Positions 53,000-62,365 of a stretch of DNA of 64,000 nt are shown piece by piece. The notes beneath the pieces are model-generated. The model searched no databases and was not told where the DNA came from. It saw only the letters and a list, made by a program, of their open reading frames with translations. Made by a program: the position numbers and the translations under genes. The stretch spans positions 62,001 through 126,000 of the forward strand of contig NZ_NEJH01000010.1 in assembly GCF_002113025.1 (NCBI RefSeq), given 5' to 3'. Origin of the DNA: Pseudomonas sp. B28(2017) (lineage in GTDB: Bacteria > Pseudomonadota > Gammaproteobacteria > Pseudomonadales > Pseudomonadaceae). How positions within the stretch are numbered: position 1 is the stretch's first letter; each line of letters starts with the position of its first letter.

Positions 53000-54898
53000 A
53001 TGCCCACGACGTTTCATGAGATTCCCCGCAAGCGCCCGACCACGCCCCTGCTCGACCGCGCGAACACGCCGGACGGCCTGCGCCGGTTAGGCGAAGCCGA
53101 GCTGGAAACCCTGGCCGATGAGTTGCGCCTGGAATTGCTCTACACGGTCGGCCAGACCGGTGGGCATTTCGGTGCAGGCCTGGGCGTCATCGAGCTGACC
53201 ATCGCGCTGCATTACGTCTTCGACACCCCGGACGACCGGCTGGTGTGGGACGTGGGTCATCAGGCTTATCCGCACAAGATCCTCACCGGTCGCCGCGAGC
53301 GCATGGGCACCCTGCGCCAGAAGGACGGCGTCGCGGCATTCCCGCGCCGCTCCGAGAGCGAATACGACACCTTTGGCGTCGGCCACTCCAGCACGTCGAT
53401 CAGTGCCGCGCTGGGCATGGCAATTGCCGCCCGCCTGCAAAACAGTGATCGCAAGGCCATCGCGGTGATCGGCGACGGTGCGTTGACCGCAGGCATGGCG
53501 TTCGAGGCACTGAACCACGCGCCGGAAGTGGACGCCAACATGCTGGTGATCCTCAACGACAACGACATGTCGATCTCGCGCAACGTTGGTGGATTGTCGA
53601 ACTATCTGGCCAAGATCCTTTCCAGCCGCACCTACGCGAGCATGCGCGAAGGCAGCAAGAAAGTGCTGTCGCGCCTGCCCGGTGCCTGGGAAATCGCGCG
53701 TCGCACCGAGGAATATGCCAAGGGCATGCTGGTTCCCGGCACCCTGTTCGAAGAGCTGGGCTGGAACTACATCGGCCCGATCGATGGCCACGACCTGCCG
53801 ACCCTGATCGCCACCCTGCGCAACATGCGCGACCTGAAAGGTCCGCAGTTCCTGCACGTGGTCACCAAGAAAGGCAAAGGCTTCGCCCCGGCGGAAGTCG
53901 ACCCGATCGGTTACCACGCCATCACCAAACTCGAACCCCTGGACGCCCCGGCCGCCGCGCCGAAAAAGGCCAGTGGACCGAAATATTCCGGCGTGTTCGG
54001 CGAATGGTTGTGCGACATGGCGGCTGCCGATCCGCGTCTGGTCGGGATTACCCCGGCGATGAAAGAAGGCTCGGACCTGGTTGCGTTCAGCGAACGCTTC
54101 CCGCTGCGTTACTTCGACGTGGCCATTGCCGAGCAGCACGCCGTCACCCTCGCGGCCGGCATGGCCTGCGAAGGCGCCAAACCCGTGGTAGCGATTTATT
54201 CGACTTTCCTGCAGCGCGGCTACGACCAGTTGGTGCATGACGTCGCGGTGCAGAACCTCGACGTACTGTTCGCCATCGACCGCGCAGGCCTGGTGGGCGA
54301 AGACGGTCCGACCCACGCCGGAAGTTTCGATCTTTCGTACCTGCGCTGCATCCCCGGCATGCTGGTGATGACCCCGAGCGATGAAAACGAGCTGCGCAAA
54401 ATGCTCACCACCGGCCACCTGTATGAAGGCCCGGCGGCCGTGCGTTATCCACGCGGTAATGGCCCGAACGCGACCATCGAGAAAAACCTCGAACCGATCG
54501 AGATCGGCAAAGGCGTAGTCCGCCGCCAGGGCAACAAAGTCGCCCTGCTGGTGTTCGGCGTGCAACTGGCCGAGGCGCTGAAAGTTGCCGAGACGCTGGA
54601 TGCCACCGTGGTCGACATGCGTTTCGTCAAACCATTGGATGAAGGACTGGTGCGTGAAATCGCGGCAAGCCACGATCTGCTGGTGACTGTCGAAGAAAAC
54701 GCCATCATGGGCGGCGCCGGTGGCGCGGTCAGCGAATTCCTCGCCCGCGAAAACATCCTCAAGTCGATGCTGCACCTGGGCTTGCCGGACATCTACGTCG
54801 AACACGCCAAGCCTGCGCAAATGCTGGCCGAGTGTGGACTGGACGAGGCCGGAATCGAAGCGTCCATTCGCGAGCGCCTGCAACTGCTCAACATCTAA
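53000..54898 (+). CDS. dxs: 1-deoxy-D-xylulose-5-phosphate synthase
   Basis: Dxs makes DXP from pyruvate and glyceraldehyde 3-phosphate, the entry step of the MEP isoprenoid pathway that feeds IspA. The 632-residue thiamine-diphosphate enzyme has the cofactor site GDGALTAGMAFEALNHA, the HIGRDKQAF-like VWDVGHQAYPHKILTGR, and DRAGLVGEDGPTHAGSFDLS in the second domain. Its length is normal. Confidence 0.98.
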   Translation: MPTTFHEIPRKRPTTPLLDRANTPDGLRRLGEAELETLADELRLELLYTVGQTGGHFGAGLGVIELTIALHYVFDTPDDRLVWDVGHQAYPHKILTGRRERMGTLRQKDGVAAFPRRSESEYDTFGVGHSSTSISAALGMAIAARLQNSDRKAIAVIGDGALTAGMAFEALNHAPEVDANMLVILNDNDMSISRNVGGLSNYLAKILSSRTYASMREGSKKVLSRLPGAWEIARRTEEYAKGMLVPGTLFEELGWNYIGPIDGHDLPTLIATLRNMRDLKGPQFLHVVTKKGKGFAPAEVDPIGYHAITKLEPLDAPAAAPKKASGPKYSGVFGEWLCDMAAADPRLVGITPAMKEGSDLVAFSERFPLRYFDVAIAEQHAVTLAAGMACEGAKPVVAIYSTFLQRGYDQLVHDVAVQNLDVLFAIDRAGLVGEDGPTHAGSFDLSYLRCIPGMLVMTPSDENELRKMLTTGHLYEGPAAVRYPRGNGPNATIEKNLEPIEIGKGVVRRQGNKVALLVFGVQLAEALKVAETLDATVVDMRFVKPLDEGLVREIAASHDLLVTVEENAIMGGAGGAVSEFLARENILKSMLHLGLPDIYVEHAKPAQMLAECGLDEAGIEASIRERLQLLNI

Positions 54899-54910
54899 AC
54901 GCAAACCCCT

Positions 54911-55000
54911 GTGGGAGCGAGCTTGCTCGCGATGGCGGCCTGTCAGTCAACTCAGATGCTGACTGATATACCGCTATCGCGAGCAACCTCGCTCCCACAG
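54911..55000. repeat. REP doublet
   Basis: GTGGGAGCGAGCTTGCTCGCGATGGC and an inverted copy (TATCGCGAGCAACCTCGCTCCCAC) about 38 bases apart fill most of the dxs-btuB gap. Confidence 0.87.
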
Positions 55001-55055
55001 TAGTTTTCAGCGCCTATCAAAACTGTATTCGCCCCAAAGCACCAACGGACTACCA

Positions 55056-56939
55056 ATGAAGCGCTCCCCCCTCGCCCTGGTGCTGACCCTGCTGCCGGCC
55101 GGCCATCTGCTGGCCGACACCTTCGAACGCGACCAGGCCCTGAAACTGCCCGACGTGCTGATCAGTGCCAACCGTCAGGTCGAAGCACGCAACGACAGCA
55201 GCGCCGCCAATACCGTATTCACCCGCGAAGACATTGATCGCCTGCAGCCCGATAGCGTCACGGATCTGTTGCGTCGGGTGCCGGGCGTGCAAGTCTCGCA
55301 GACCGGCGGGCGCGGCAGTCTTCCGGGGGTCTACATCCGCGGCACCCAGTCGGCCCAGAGCCTGGTGTTGGTGGACGGACAGCGCATCGGCAGTTCGACC
55401 TCCGGCGACAGCAACCTGCAACACATCAACATCGAGCAGGTCGAGCGCGTGGAAGTGCTGCGCGGCTCCCGATCGGTGATTTATGGCAGCGATGCGATTG
55501 GTGGGGTGGTCCAGATCTTCACCCGCCGTGGCGGCGAGCAGGGCCTGCAGCCTCGACTGCATACGGGTTTTGGCAGCAACCAGACGTGGGAGCGTAGCGT
55601 TGGCCTGTCCGGCGGTGATGAGCGAACCCGCTTCAACCTCGGCGCCAGCCTCGACGAAACCGCCGGGATCAATCGCACTCACGAGTCATACCCCAGCGAC
55701 GGCGACCATGACGAATACCGCAACAAGTCGCTCAGCCTGAACTTGAGCCACGTGCTCAGCGATGACATCGAGATCGGCGCCAACGTGCTGGATAACCGTG
55801 GCAAGAGCGAGTTCGACAACCCGTTCGGTCGTTACGATGACCAGACGAAACAGTCTTACCAGCAACAGCCCTTCAGCGACTTCGATGTGAGCAGCGTCAG
55901 CAGCTATGTCGATGCACGGATCAACGACCTCTGGAAAACCCGCGTAGATGTCGGCCACAGTGAAAACCGCGAGAAGACCCTCGACAAGCTCAGCGATGAA
56001 CGCACGGTGTTCAACACGTATCGCAACTCGGTGACCTGGCAGAACGACCTTACGATCAACGAGCACAACAGCCTGCTGCTTGGCGGCGATTGGTATGAAG
56101 ACCGGATCAACAGCAGCACGGCATACGACGAAGACAGCCGCTGGAACCGCGCCGCGTTTATCCAGCATCGCTTTGAGGCGGACAGTTTCTCCACGGAGTT
56201 GGGCCTGCGTCACGACGATAACCAGCAGTTCGGCAGCCAGAATACCTGGAGCGGCACCTTCACTCTGCCGCTGAACCCGGACAACGAAGTGCTGCTGACC
56301 TACAGCGAAGGCTTCCGCGCACCGACGTTCAACGATCTGTACTACCCCGATTTCAGCAACCCGGACCTGAAGCCTGAAACCTCGAAAAGCTATGAGCTGC
56401 AGTGGCGCAGCCAATTGACCGAGAGCAGTCGCCTGGAGACATCGCTGTATCGCACCGACCTTGAAGACGCGATCATCTTCGGCAGCAACTCGCGCCCCGA
56501 GAACGTTGCCTCGGCGCGAATCAACGGCTTCGAAGCAGCGCTGAAGCAGGAGCTGTTCGACTGGCAGAGCAATCTCGGCGTGGCGATCATCGACCCGCGC
56601 GACCGCGACACAGGCCACACCCTGGCTCGTCGCGCACGGCGCACTTTGAGCTGGGACCTGGACCGGCAGTTCGAACGCCTGGGCCTCGGTGCCAGTTGGC
56701 AAGCGGTCAGCAGCAGCTATGACGACCTGAACAATCAACAACCGCTCGGCGGCTATGCCTTGTTGGGACTGCGCAGCAGTTGGGAACTCAATCGTGCAAT
56801 CAGGCTGGAGCTGAAGGTCGACAACCTGCTGGACAAGGGTTACAGCCGGGTGCTGTACAGCTACCAGGGTAGCCAGTACGGGTATCGCGAGGAAGGCCGG
56901 GCGTTGATGTTCGGGGTGACGTGGACGCCGGAGCTCTGA
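55056..56939 (+). CDS. btuB: TonB-dependent vitamin B12 receptor
   Basis: The 627-residue outer-membrane receptor has a signal peptide ending LLA at about residue 20, a TonB-box region (LPDVLISA), a plug domain (VTDLLRRVPGVQVSQTGGRG, IRGTQSAQSLVLVDGQRIG) and a 22-strand barrel ending in aromatic-rich strands. A BtuB identity is supported by the convergent btuF-like gene and by synteny. No cobalamin riboswitch can be seen in the 157-base leader, which is largely a REP doublet. Confidence 0.88.
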   Translation: MKRSPLALVLTLLPAGHLLADTFERDQALKLPDVLISANRQVEARNDSSAANTVFTREDIDRLQPDSVTDLLRRVPGVQVSQTGGRGSLPGVYIRGTQSAQSLVLVDGQRIGSSTSGDSNLQHINIEQVERVEVLRGSRSVIYGSDAIGGVVQIFTRRGGEQGLQPRLHTGFGSNQTWERSVGLSGGDERTRFNLGASLDETAGINRTHESYPSDGDHDEYRNKSLSLNLSHVLSDDIEIGANVLDNRGKSEFDNPFGRYDDQTKQSYQQQPFSDFDVSSVSSYVDARINDLWKTRVDVGHSENREKTLDKLSDERTVFNTYRNSVTWQNDLTINEHNSLLLGGDWYEDRINSSTAYDEDSRWNRAAFIQHRFEADSFSTELGLRHDDNQQFGSQNTWSGTFTLPLNPDNEVLLTYSEGFRAPTFNDLYYPDFSNPDLKPETSKSYELQWRSQLTESSRLETSLYRTDLEDAIIFGSNSRPENVASARINGFEAALKQELFDWQSNLGVAIIDPRDRDTGHTLARRARRTLSWDLDRQFERLGLGASWQAVSSSYDDLNNQQPLGGYALLGLRSSWELNRAIRLELKVDNLLDKGYSRVLYSYQGSQYGYREEGRALMFGVTWTPEL

Positions 56940-56963
56940 TCCGAAATTTGTGGTGCTTGGGTG

Positions 56964-57040
56964 GACCTCTTCGCGAGCAAGCTCGCTCCCACAGGCTCAG
57001 TGTGATCTTTGTGGGAGCGAGCCTGCTCGCGATGCGGGCG
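56964..57040. repeat. REP doublet between btuB and btuF
   Basis: Two REP arms in opposite orientation lie between the convergent stops, with about 24 bases between them. It may end both transcripts. Confidence 0.87.
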
Positions 57041-57048
57041 GCGCGGTC

Positions 57049-57849
57049 TTAGCGGTCGGGCGCGATCATCTGACACAGTTTTGCGGTTGCCTCGATCATC
57101 TGCCCGCTCGGCCGCTCCAACCCCTTGTCCGTCACCAGGCGCAATTGTCCGTTCGCCACCGCCTTCACCTGTGACCAGGCTTTCCACGCATCAAGCTGCG
57201 CCTGTTCGCCGGCCAGAATCACCTCGGGATTACGCTGCAACACAGCTTCCACACTGACTTGCGGTGCCGGCAATTTCAGGTCGGCAAACACGTTTTTGGC
57301 ACCGCAGACCTCCAGCGCATCACTGATGATCTGCTCGCCGCCAACCGTATACAGCGGCCGATCCCAGACCTGATAGAACACGCGTAACGGCTTATCTCGG
57401 CGATAACGCTGACGCAGTTCACCCAGTCGTCGGCGCAAATCGCTGGCCAATGAAATTCCCCGCTCAGGCCGGCCGAGCTGAGCGGCAATAGCCTCGATCT
57501 GCGCGGTAAGCTGATCCAGGCTGTGTGGTTCGGCGACGTAGGTAGGAATATTCAGGCGCTTGAGCTGGTCGCGCTGGGCCGGGCCGACACTACCGGGCCA
57601 TAGCAGCAACAGATCGGGGTTCAGGCTGAGCAAGCGCTCCACGTCCAGCTGGCCATAGCGGCCAACGGAGGGCAGGTTCTTGAGTTCGGCAGGTCGTTCA
57701 CCGGCGTCCAGCACACCGACCAGGAGGTCGGCAGAACCCAGTTCCACGACGATTTCAGAGAGCGACGGTGCCAGGCTGACAACCCGCTCGAGCGCCATGG
57801 CCGAGCTACTTGCGGCCAGCAGCAAAACCGCCAGCCAGACCGCGCGCAT
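57049..57849 (-). CDS. btuF: Cobalamin-binding periplasmic protein (BtuF-like)
   Basis: A 266-residue periplasmic binding protein of the BtuF/FecB-type fold: VSLAPSLSEIVVELGSADLLVG at the N-terminus, then LPSVGRYGQLDVERLLSLNPDLLLLW and VEAVLQRNPEVILAGEQAQ. The signal peptide ends SSSAMA. It would carry B12 from BtuB to an inner-membrane ABC transporter, which is not in this window. The ATG shares one base with the stop of the upstream membrane-protein gene (TGATG), so ribA, the membrane protein and btuF form a coupled set. Confidence 0.88.
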   Translation of the reverse strand: MRAVWLAVLLLAASSSAMALERVVSLAPSLSEIVVELGSADLLVGVLDAGERPAELKNLPSVGRYGQLDVERLLSLNPDLLLLWPGSVGPAQRDQLKRLNIPTYVAEPHSLDQLTAQIEAIAAQLGRPERGISLASDLRRRLGELRQRYRRDKPLRVFYQVWDRPLYTVGGEQIISDALEVCGAKNVFADLKLPAPQVSVEAVLQRNPEVILAGEQAQLDAWKAWSQVKAVANGQLRLVTDKGLERPSGQMIEATAKLCQMIAPDR

Positions 57850-58268
57850 CAACCGAGTTGACGCGGAATACGGTAGAGGTAGAACAGCACCGCGGTCGAC
57901 AGCGCCAGCAGCATCAGCGGTACCGCTTCAAGACCGACGAACACCGCCAGGGCAGCAATCCAGGCCGGCAGGCCGGCGGCGAGGAATGCCGTGCGCCGCT
58001 TGGCCGCCAGACTGATCCAGGCGCCAGGTTCTTCAGGGGTATCAAGAGCTTTCTGAGTGGCGATCAGCGCGTGTTTGTAGGCGCCGAAAAACTTCAGGCT
58101 GACAAACATCGAGGCGACTCCGGCGATGAACAACGGCATCGCCAGCACCGGCAGGATGGCTTCGCTCTGGCCGAACACCGCGTTGATCACCAACAGCGGC
58201 AACAAGGCCAGTGCCAGGTACTTCCACCAGCTGACGGACAGTCGCCGACGAACCTGACCGCGGGTCAC
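57849..58268 (-). CDS. Conserved small membrane protein
   Basis: I do not recognise a named family. The 139-residue protein has two pairs of hydrophobic helices (LALALLPLLVINAVFGQ, PVLAMPLFIAGVASMFVSLK, LAAGLPAWIAALAVFVGL, PLMLLALSTAVLFYLYRI). It starts at a GTG overlapping the ribA stop (GTGA) and its stop shares a base with the btuF ATG. P. aeruginosa has a similar unnamed gene at the same place. Coupling to btuF suggests B12 uptake, but the motif evidence is nil. Confidence 0.75.
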   Translation of the reverse strand: MTRGQVRRRLSVSWWKYLALALLPLLVINAVFGQSEAILPVLAMPLFIAGVASMFVSLKFFGAYKHALIATQKALDTPEEPGAWISLAAKRRTAFLAAGLPAWIAALAVFVGLEAVPLMLLALSTAVLFYLYRIPRQLG

Positions 58269-58882
58269 GCCCGGTCTACCTCGCCCTGATGCTCGTTACC
58301 CATCATGTGGTCGAGCTTGCTGGCCTTGGTCGCCAGGTAGAGTCGGTTATGCGGGTTGTGGCCGGTGTGCAGCGGCACGCGCTCGGCGACCACGATCCCC
58401 ATGTCGGTCAAGGCTTTGACCTTACGCGGGTTGTTGGTCATCAGGCGCAGGGACTTCACGCCCAGGTGCTCCAGCATCGGCAGGCACATGGCATAGTCAC
58501 GCTGGTCGGCGGCAAAGCCCAGACGCTCGTTGGCTTCAACGGTATCGGCGCCACCGTCCTGCAGCTCATAGGCACGGATCTTGTTCAGCAGGCCAATGCC
58601 GCGGCCTTCCTGACGCAAGTACAGCAACACGCCACGACCTTCACGGGCAATCGCCTGCAAGGCAGCTTCCAGTTGCGAGCCGCAGTCGCAACGCTGGCTG
58701 AACAAAGCATCGCCCGTCAGGCATTCGGAGTGCAACCGGCCGAGTACCGGGGCACCGTCGGCGAAATCACCCAGGCTCAGCACAACGTGCTCGCGGCCGG
58801 AGGCTTCATCGAGAAAGCCGTGCATGGTGAATTGCGCAAAAGGCGTTGGCAGCTTGGAAGCGGCGACAAAAACGACAGGCAC
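58265..58882 (-). CDS. ribA: GTP cyclohydrolase II
   Basis: RibA opens the imidazole ring of GTP in riboflavin synthesis. The 205-residue enzyme has the zinc site CLTGDALFSQRCDCGSQL, with Cys at the first and last positions, and RQEGRGIGLLNKIRAYELQDGG. The start is GTG (MPVVFVAAS). It is separate from the ribE-ribBA-ribH operon further right. The GCH-II half of RibBA there is degenerate, so this is likely the true GTP cyclohydrolase II. Confidence 0.96.
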   Translation of the reverse strand: MPVVFVAASKLPTPFAQFTMHGFLDEASGREHVVLSLGDFADGAPVLGRLHSECLTGDALFSQRCDCGSQLEAALQAIAREGRGVLLYLRQEGRGIGLLNKIRAYELQDGGADTVEANERLGFAADQRDYAMCLPMLEHLGVKSLRLMTNNPRKVKALTDMGIVVAERVPLHTGHNPHNRLYLATKASKLDHMMGNEHQGEVDRA

Positions 58883-58977
58883 CGGTGTGCTCCTGATCTA
58901 AAAGTCTGAAGATTCGCAGAGCCGGCATTGTAACAGCAGGTTCCGGGCGACGCTTAGGCTGAATTATCGGCGATAAC

Positions 58978-58994
58978 TATCAAAAAGTTTGATA
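58978..58994. repeat. Short palindrome TATCAAA-AAG-TTTGATA
   Basis: A perfect 7-bp inverted repeat around AAG in the ribA/solute-binding-protein gap. Its loop is small and there is no U-run, so it may be an operator or a processing site. Confidence 0.35.
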
Positions 58995-59016
58995 TCAGGG
59001 GCTCCGTGTCAGCCCT

Positions 59017-59754
59017 TCATTTCGAATCAAACGGATAAGGCTGTTTCCAGCGCTCGAAGATCGGTTTCAGCTCGCCGCTTTTCACCAGTTGCTCCATGCG
59101 CTGGTCGAACAGGGCCATTAACGTGCGCGCCTTCGGAGTCTTGGCGAAACACAGGTACAGCGGCAACTCTGCGATATGGGTACGCCGCAGCTGGGACGGA
59201 TCCTTGGCCCGACTGATGACATCATCGACTTCAGTCAGGGCATCGATATAGAAGTCAGCACGATTGTGGGTCAGCATCGACACGATGCCGGTACGCCGCA
59301 TCACCTCGTCGAAGTGGCGCACATTGGGCAAGTAATGCTGGTAATCGTAGCCACGGACCCAGGCCAGACGATAATTTCCCAGGGTTTCCGGGGTGGGTAC
59401 CGGACCGCTGGCCAGGCCCAAAGCATAGATGTGATCGGTGTCGAAATTCCAGCGCGGATAGAGCAGTTCGTCTGGCCCGTCGCGATAGGATCCGACACAG
59501 GCGTCCACTTCCCCGCGCTGGGCCAGGCCCATGGAACGCATGTAAGGCTCGGTACGGATGTCCAGCTTGACGCCCGCAGGCTCAAAGACCTGCCGCAGCA
59601 CGTCCCAGCCCAGCCCATGACCATCGGCGGCGGTGTAGTTTTCCCATTCTTCGCTGGCCAGGTGAATCACCGATGGCGTAGTCGCGGCCTCCCCCGCCTG
59701 GGCGAGCGAGCAAAACAAGGCGAACACCAGCACCATCAACCCGCGTCGAGCCAT
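59017..59754 (-). CDS. Periplasmic solute-binding protein, family 3
   Basis: A 245-residue secreted protein with signal MARRGLMVLVFALFCSLAQA and the SBP_bac_3 fold: LASEEWENYTAADGHGLGWDVL, then EVDACVGSYRDGPDE. The N-terminal binding segment and the KSGELKPIFERWKQ end are typical of amino-acid-type binding proteins. No permease or ATPase gene is adjacent, so it may be a stand-alone sensor or serve a transporter elsewhere. It lies 52 bases after pgpA. Confidence 0.8.
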   Translation of the reverse strand: MARRGLMVLVFALFCSLAQAGEAATTPSVIHLASEEWENYTAADGHGLGWDVLRQVFEPAGVKLDIRTEPYMRSMGLAQRGEVDACVGSYRDGPDELLYPRWNFDTDHIYALGLASGPVPTPETLGNYRLAWVRGYDYQHYLPNVRHFDEVMRRTGIVSMLTHNRADFYIDALTEVDDVISRAKDPSQLRRTHIAELPLYLCFAKTPKARTLMALFDQRMEQLVKSGELKPIFERWKQPYPFDSK

Positions 59755-59806
59755 CCTTAGTTCTCTCAGTTAAAGCACTCCCACTTAACGCCTCATGACC
59801 TATAAG

Positions 59807-60310
59807 TCAGGCGAAAATCCACACCAGTCCCTGCATCGCCAACCAGGCGAACACCCCGGCCAGGACATCATCGAGCATGATGCCAACGCCGCCATGTACA
59901 TGCCGGTCAATCCAGCGAATCGGCCACGGCTTGAGTATGTCGAAGAAGCGGAACATCAAGAAGCCCGCCAGCAACCACTGCCAACCTTCCGGCACCAGCC
60001 ACAGGGTGATCCACATCCCGACCATTTCGTCCCAGACGATGCCTTCGTGGTCATGCACCCGCAAATCGTCGGCCACTTTGCCGCACAGCCAGAAGCCGAA
60101 CAACATGGTGATGCCCAGCATCAGCCAGTAACCCCAGTCGGGCAGCATCTGCCACAACGGGATAAAGGGCAGCGCAACCAATGAGCCCCAAGTGCCGGGC
60201 GCCTTTGGCAAGGTGCCCGAGCCAAAGCCGAACGCCAGGAAATGCCATGGATTACGCCAGACCGACGGCGGTACGTTTGCCGCCGGGACCTGTTTGGGGT
60301 GATCTGTCAC
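59807..60310 (-). CDS. pgpA: Phosphatidylglycerophosphatase A
   Basis: PgpA removes phosphate from phosphatidylglycerol phosphate at the inner membrane. The start is a GTG overlapping the thiL stop (GTGA), giving 167 residues. Conserved features are GFGSGTLPKAPGTWGSLVALPFIP and DHEGIVWDEMVGMWITL, with four membrane helices. The thiL-pgpA coupling is conserved in gamma-proteobacteria. Confidence 0.94.
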   Translation of the reverse strand: MTDHPKQVPAANVPPSVWRNPWHFLAFGFGSGTLPKAPGTWGSLVALPFIPLWQMLPDWGYWLMLGITMLFGFWLCGKVADDLRVHDHEGIVWDEMVGMWITLWLVPEGWQWLLAGFLMFRFFDILKPWPIRWIDRHVHGGVGIMLDDVLAGVFAWLAMQGLVWIFA

Positions 60311-61272
60311 GGTGACTCCCGAAAATGTTGATAACCCCGGGTTTGCGGGGTGATGTCTTTGCCGTCGGCATCCAGCAGCATCACGCCCTGCCCCGTCACC
60401 ACCTGCCCGATCACATGAATCGGCCAGCCGTCGGCCAGCAACAGCGGTAACTCGACGGACGGCAAGGTGAAGACCAGGACGTAATCGTCGCCGCCGCTCA
60501 GGGCCGCAACCTGTGCGTCCGATTGACCGAGAAAATCGACCAGGCTCTGCGACAGAGGCAAACGATCCCGCTCGACTTCGATACCGACCTTCGAGGCCAG
60601 CGCGATATGCCCGCAATCAGCGAGCAGACCATCGGAGATATCCATTGCCGAAGTGGCCTTGCCACGCAACGCCTGACCCAAGCCGAGCTGCGGTTGCGGC
60701 GACCAGTAATGCGCCAGCAACGGCTCGGCAATGCTCGCTTCGGCCGTGCGCTGGCCGAGCACCAGTGGCAAGGCACCAGCGGCATTGCCCAGGTCGCCGC
60801 CCACACACAACAGGTCGCCCGGTTGCGCACCGCTGCGGGTCAGCGCCAGACCGGCAGGCACGCGTCCGAACACGGTCATGGTCAGGCTCAGCGGCCCACG
60901 GGTCGTGTCACCACCCACCAGCGCCACGCCACAGCTTTGTGCCATCTGGTTCAAACCACGGGCATAGGCTTGCAGCCAATCGGCGGTCACCGTCGGCAAG
61001 GTCAGGGCAAGGGTAAAGGCAACGGGGGTGGCGCCCATGGCAGCCAGGTCGCTGACGGCCACAGCCAGCGAGCGCTGACCGAGTAGAAACGGATCGCACG
61101 GGTCGGCGAAATGCACGCCGGCCACGAGGGTGTCGGTAGAAATCGCCAACTGCTCCCCGGGAGGAACAGCCAGCAAGGCGCAGTCATCGCCAATCCCGAG
61201 GGCAACACCTTCGCCGCCCTGCGCACAAGGCGCGGCGGCAAAGAAATTGCGGATCAGCTCAAACTCGCCCAT
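60307..61272 (-). CDS. thiL: Thiamine-monophosphate kinase
   Basis: ThiL phosphorylates thiamine monophosphate to the active cofactor TPP. The 321-residue PurM-fold enzyme has GIGDDCALLAVPPGEQLAIS, the SDLAAMGATPVAFTLAL segment and AMDISDGLLADCGHIA. It lies between nusB and pgpA in the classic nusB-thiL-pgpA order. TPP is also the cofactor of the Dxs encoded in this window. Confidence 0.97.
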   Translation of the reverse strand: MGEFELIRNFFAAAPCAQGGEGVALGIGDDCALLAVPPGEQLAISTDTLVAGVHFADPCDPFLLGQRSLAVAVSDLAAMGATPVAFTLALTLPTVTADWLQAYARGLNQMAQSCGVALVGGDTTRGPLSLTMTVFGRVPAGLALTRSGAQPGDLLCVGGDLGNAAGALPLVLGQRTAEASIAEPLLAHYWSPQPQLGLGQALRGKATSAMDISDGLLADCGHIALASKVGIEVERDRLPLSQSLVDFLGQSDAQVAALSGGDDYVLVFTLPSVELPLLLADGWPIHVIGQVVTGQGVMLLDADGKDITPQTRGYQHFRESP

Positions 61273-61300
61273 GGCTTCGTGTCGACATTACAAGCGCCGA

Positions 61301-61801
61301 TCAGCGCTTGAACGCCTTCACTTCAGCTTCACGCAGACGCGGGGCCAGCTTGTCGAGCACACCGTTGACGAACTTGTGGCCGTCGGTGGAACCGAAGACT
61401 TTGGCCAGTTCGATACCTTCGTTGATCACAACGCGGTAGGGCACGTCGACGCGCTTGAGCAGTTCCCAGGTGGACAGGCGCAGAACCGCCAGTTCAACCG
61501 GGTCGAGCTCTTCGATGGTCAAGTCCAGGCAAGGCTTGAGGGCGGTGTCGATTTCGGTCTTGAACTGCGGAACCCCGTGCAGGATTTCGCGGAAGTACGC
61601 GCCGTCGACATCGGTGAAATCGTTATCGACCCGGAACTGCGCTTCGATCTCGTTCAGCGATTGCTTGGCCATGTGCCATTGGTACAGCGCCTGAGTCGCG
61701 AGCTGACGGGCTTCGCGGCGCTTGGCGCTTTTCGATGGCTTGCCAGCATCCGCAGGCTTTGGATCGCGCGGGTTGAAACGATCGCTATCGTCGCTAATCA
61801 C
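61301..61801 (-). CDS. nusB: Transcription antitermination protein NusB
   Basis: NusB binds boxA RNA with S10 and promotes rRNA antitermination. The 166-residue protein has ARQLATQALYQWHMA, then the long helical core and YRVVINEGIELAKVFGSTDGHKFVNGVLDKLA. The N-terminal 25 residues are an extra charged tail rich in Asp, Lys and Ser. It overlaps the ribH stop by four bases, the common ribH-nusB linkage. Confidence 0.97.
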   Translation of the reverse strand: MISDDSDRFNPRDPKPADAGKPSKSAKRREARQLATQALYQWHMAKQSLNEIEAQFRVDNDFTDVDGAYFREILHGVPQFKTEIDTALKPCLDLTIEELDPVELAVLRLSTWELLKRVDVPYRVVINEGIELAKVFGSTDGHKFVNGVLDKLAPRLREAEVKAFKR

Positions 61802-62274
61802 TTGGCCTCCAACTGCGCCAGCAGGCTGACCATTTCCAGAGCGGACAGGGCAGCTTCAGCACCTTTGTTGCCGGCCTTGGTGCCGGAACGCTCGATGGCT
61901 TGCTCGATGGAGTCAACGGTCAGCACGCCGAATGCAACCGGTACGCCAAACTCCATGGACACCTGGGCCAGGCCCTTGGTGCACTCGCCAGCCACGTATT
62001 CGAAGTGCGGAGTGCCGCCACGAATGACTGCGCCCAGGGCGATGATTGCCGCAAACTCGCCCTTTTGAGCGACTTTCTGCGCAACCAGCGGGATTTCGAA
62101 GGCGCCAGGTGCGCGGATGATGGTGATGTCGCTTTCGCTTACGCCGTGGCGAACCAGGGCATCAACTGCACCGCTGACCAGGCTTTCAACGACGAAGCTG
62201 TTGAAACGGCCCACTACCAGAGCGTAGCGGCCTTTAGGGGCGATGAAGGTACCTTCGATGGTCTTCAGGGTCAT
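61798..62274 (-). CDS. ribH: 6,7-dimethyl-8-ribityllumazine synthase
   Basis: RibH condenses the RibB product with the pyrimidine intermediate; RibE then makes riboflavin. The 158-residue subunit has VVGRFNSFVVESLVSGAVDALVRHG, then VRGGTPHFEYVAGECTKGLAQVS and VPVAFGVLTVDSIEQAIER. It is 91 bases after ribBA and coupled to nusB by a four-base overlap. Confidence 0.97.
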   Translation of the reverse strand: MTLKTIEGTFIAPKGRYALVVGRFNSFVVESLVSGAVDALVRHGVSESDITIIRAPGAFEIPLVAQKVAQKGEFAAIIALGAVIRGGTPHFEYVAGECTKGLAQVSMEFGVPVAFGVLTVDSIEQAIERSGTKAGNKGAEAALSALEMVSLLAQLEAK

Positions 62275-62365
62275 TCGTTAGATCTCTTAAAGAGCCGGGA
62301 CGCGTTTCGTACGCGCCCCTCGGTGATTTATTTGCCGCGAATTCAAGTCCGGAAACGACCGGGCA

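Noticed and set aside
53087..54904. Open frame of 605 codons antisense to dxs
   Set aside because: Same reason: dxs is certain and the antisense product is compositionally odd.
62275..62365. FMN riboswitch sought before ribH or ribBA
   Set aside because: The gaps (91 and 16 bases) are too short and lack the conserved FMN element motifs. The operon's own leader is outside the window.
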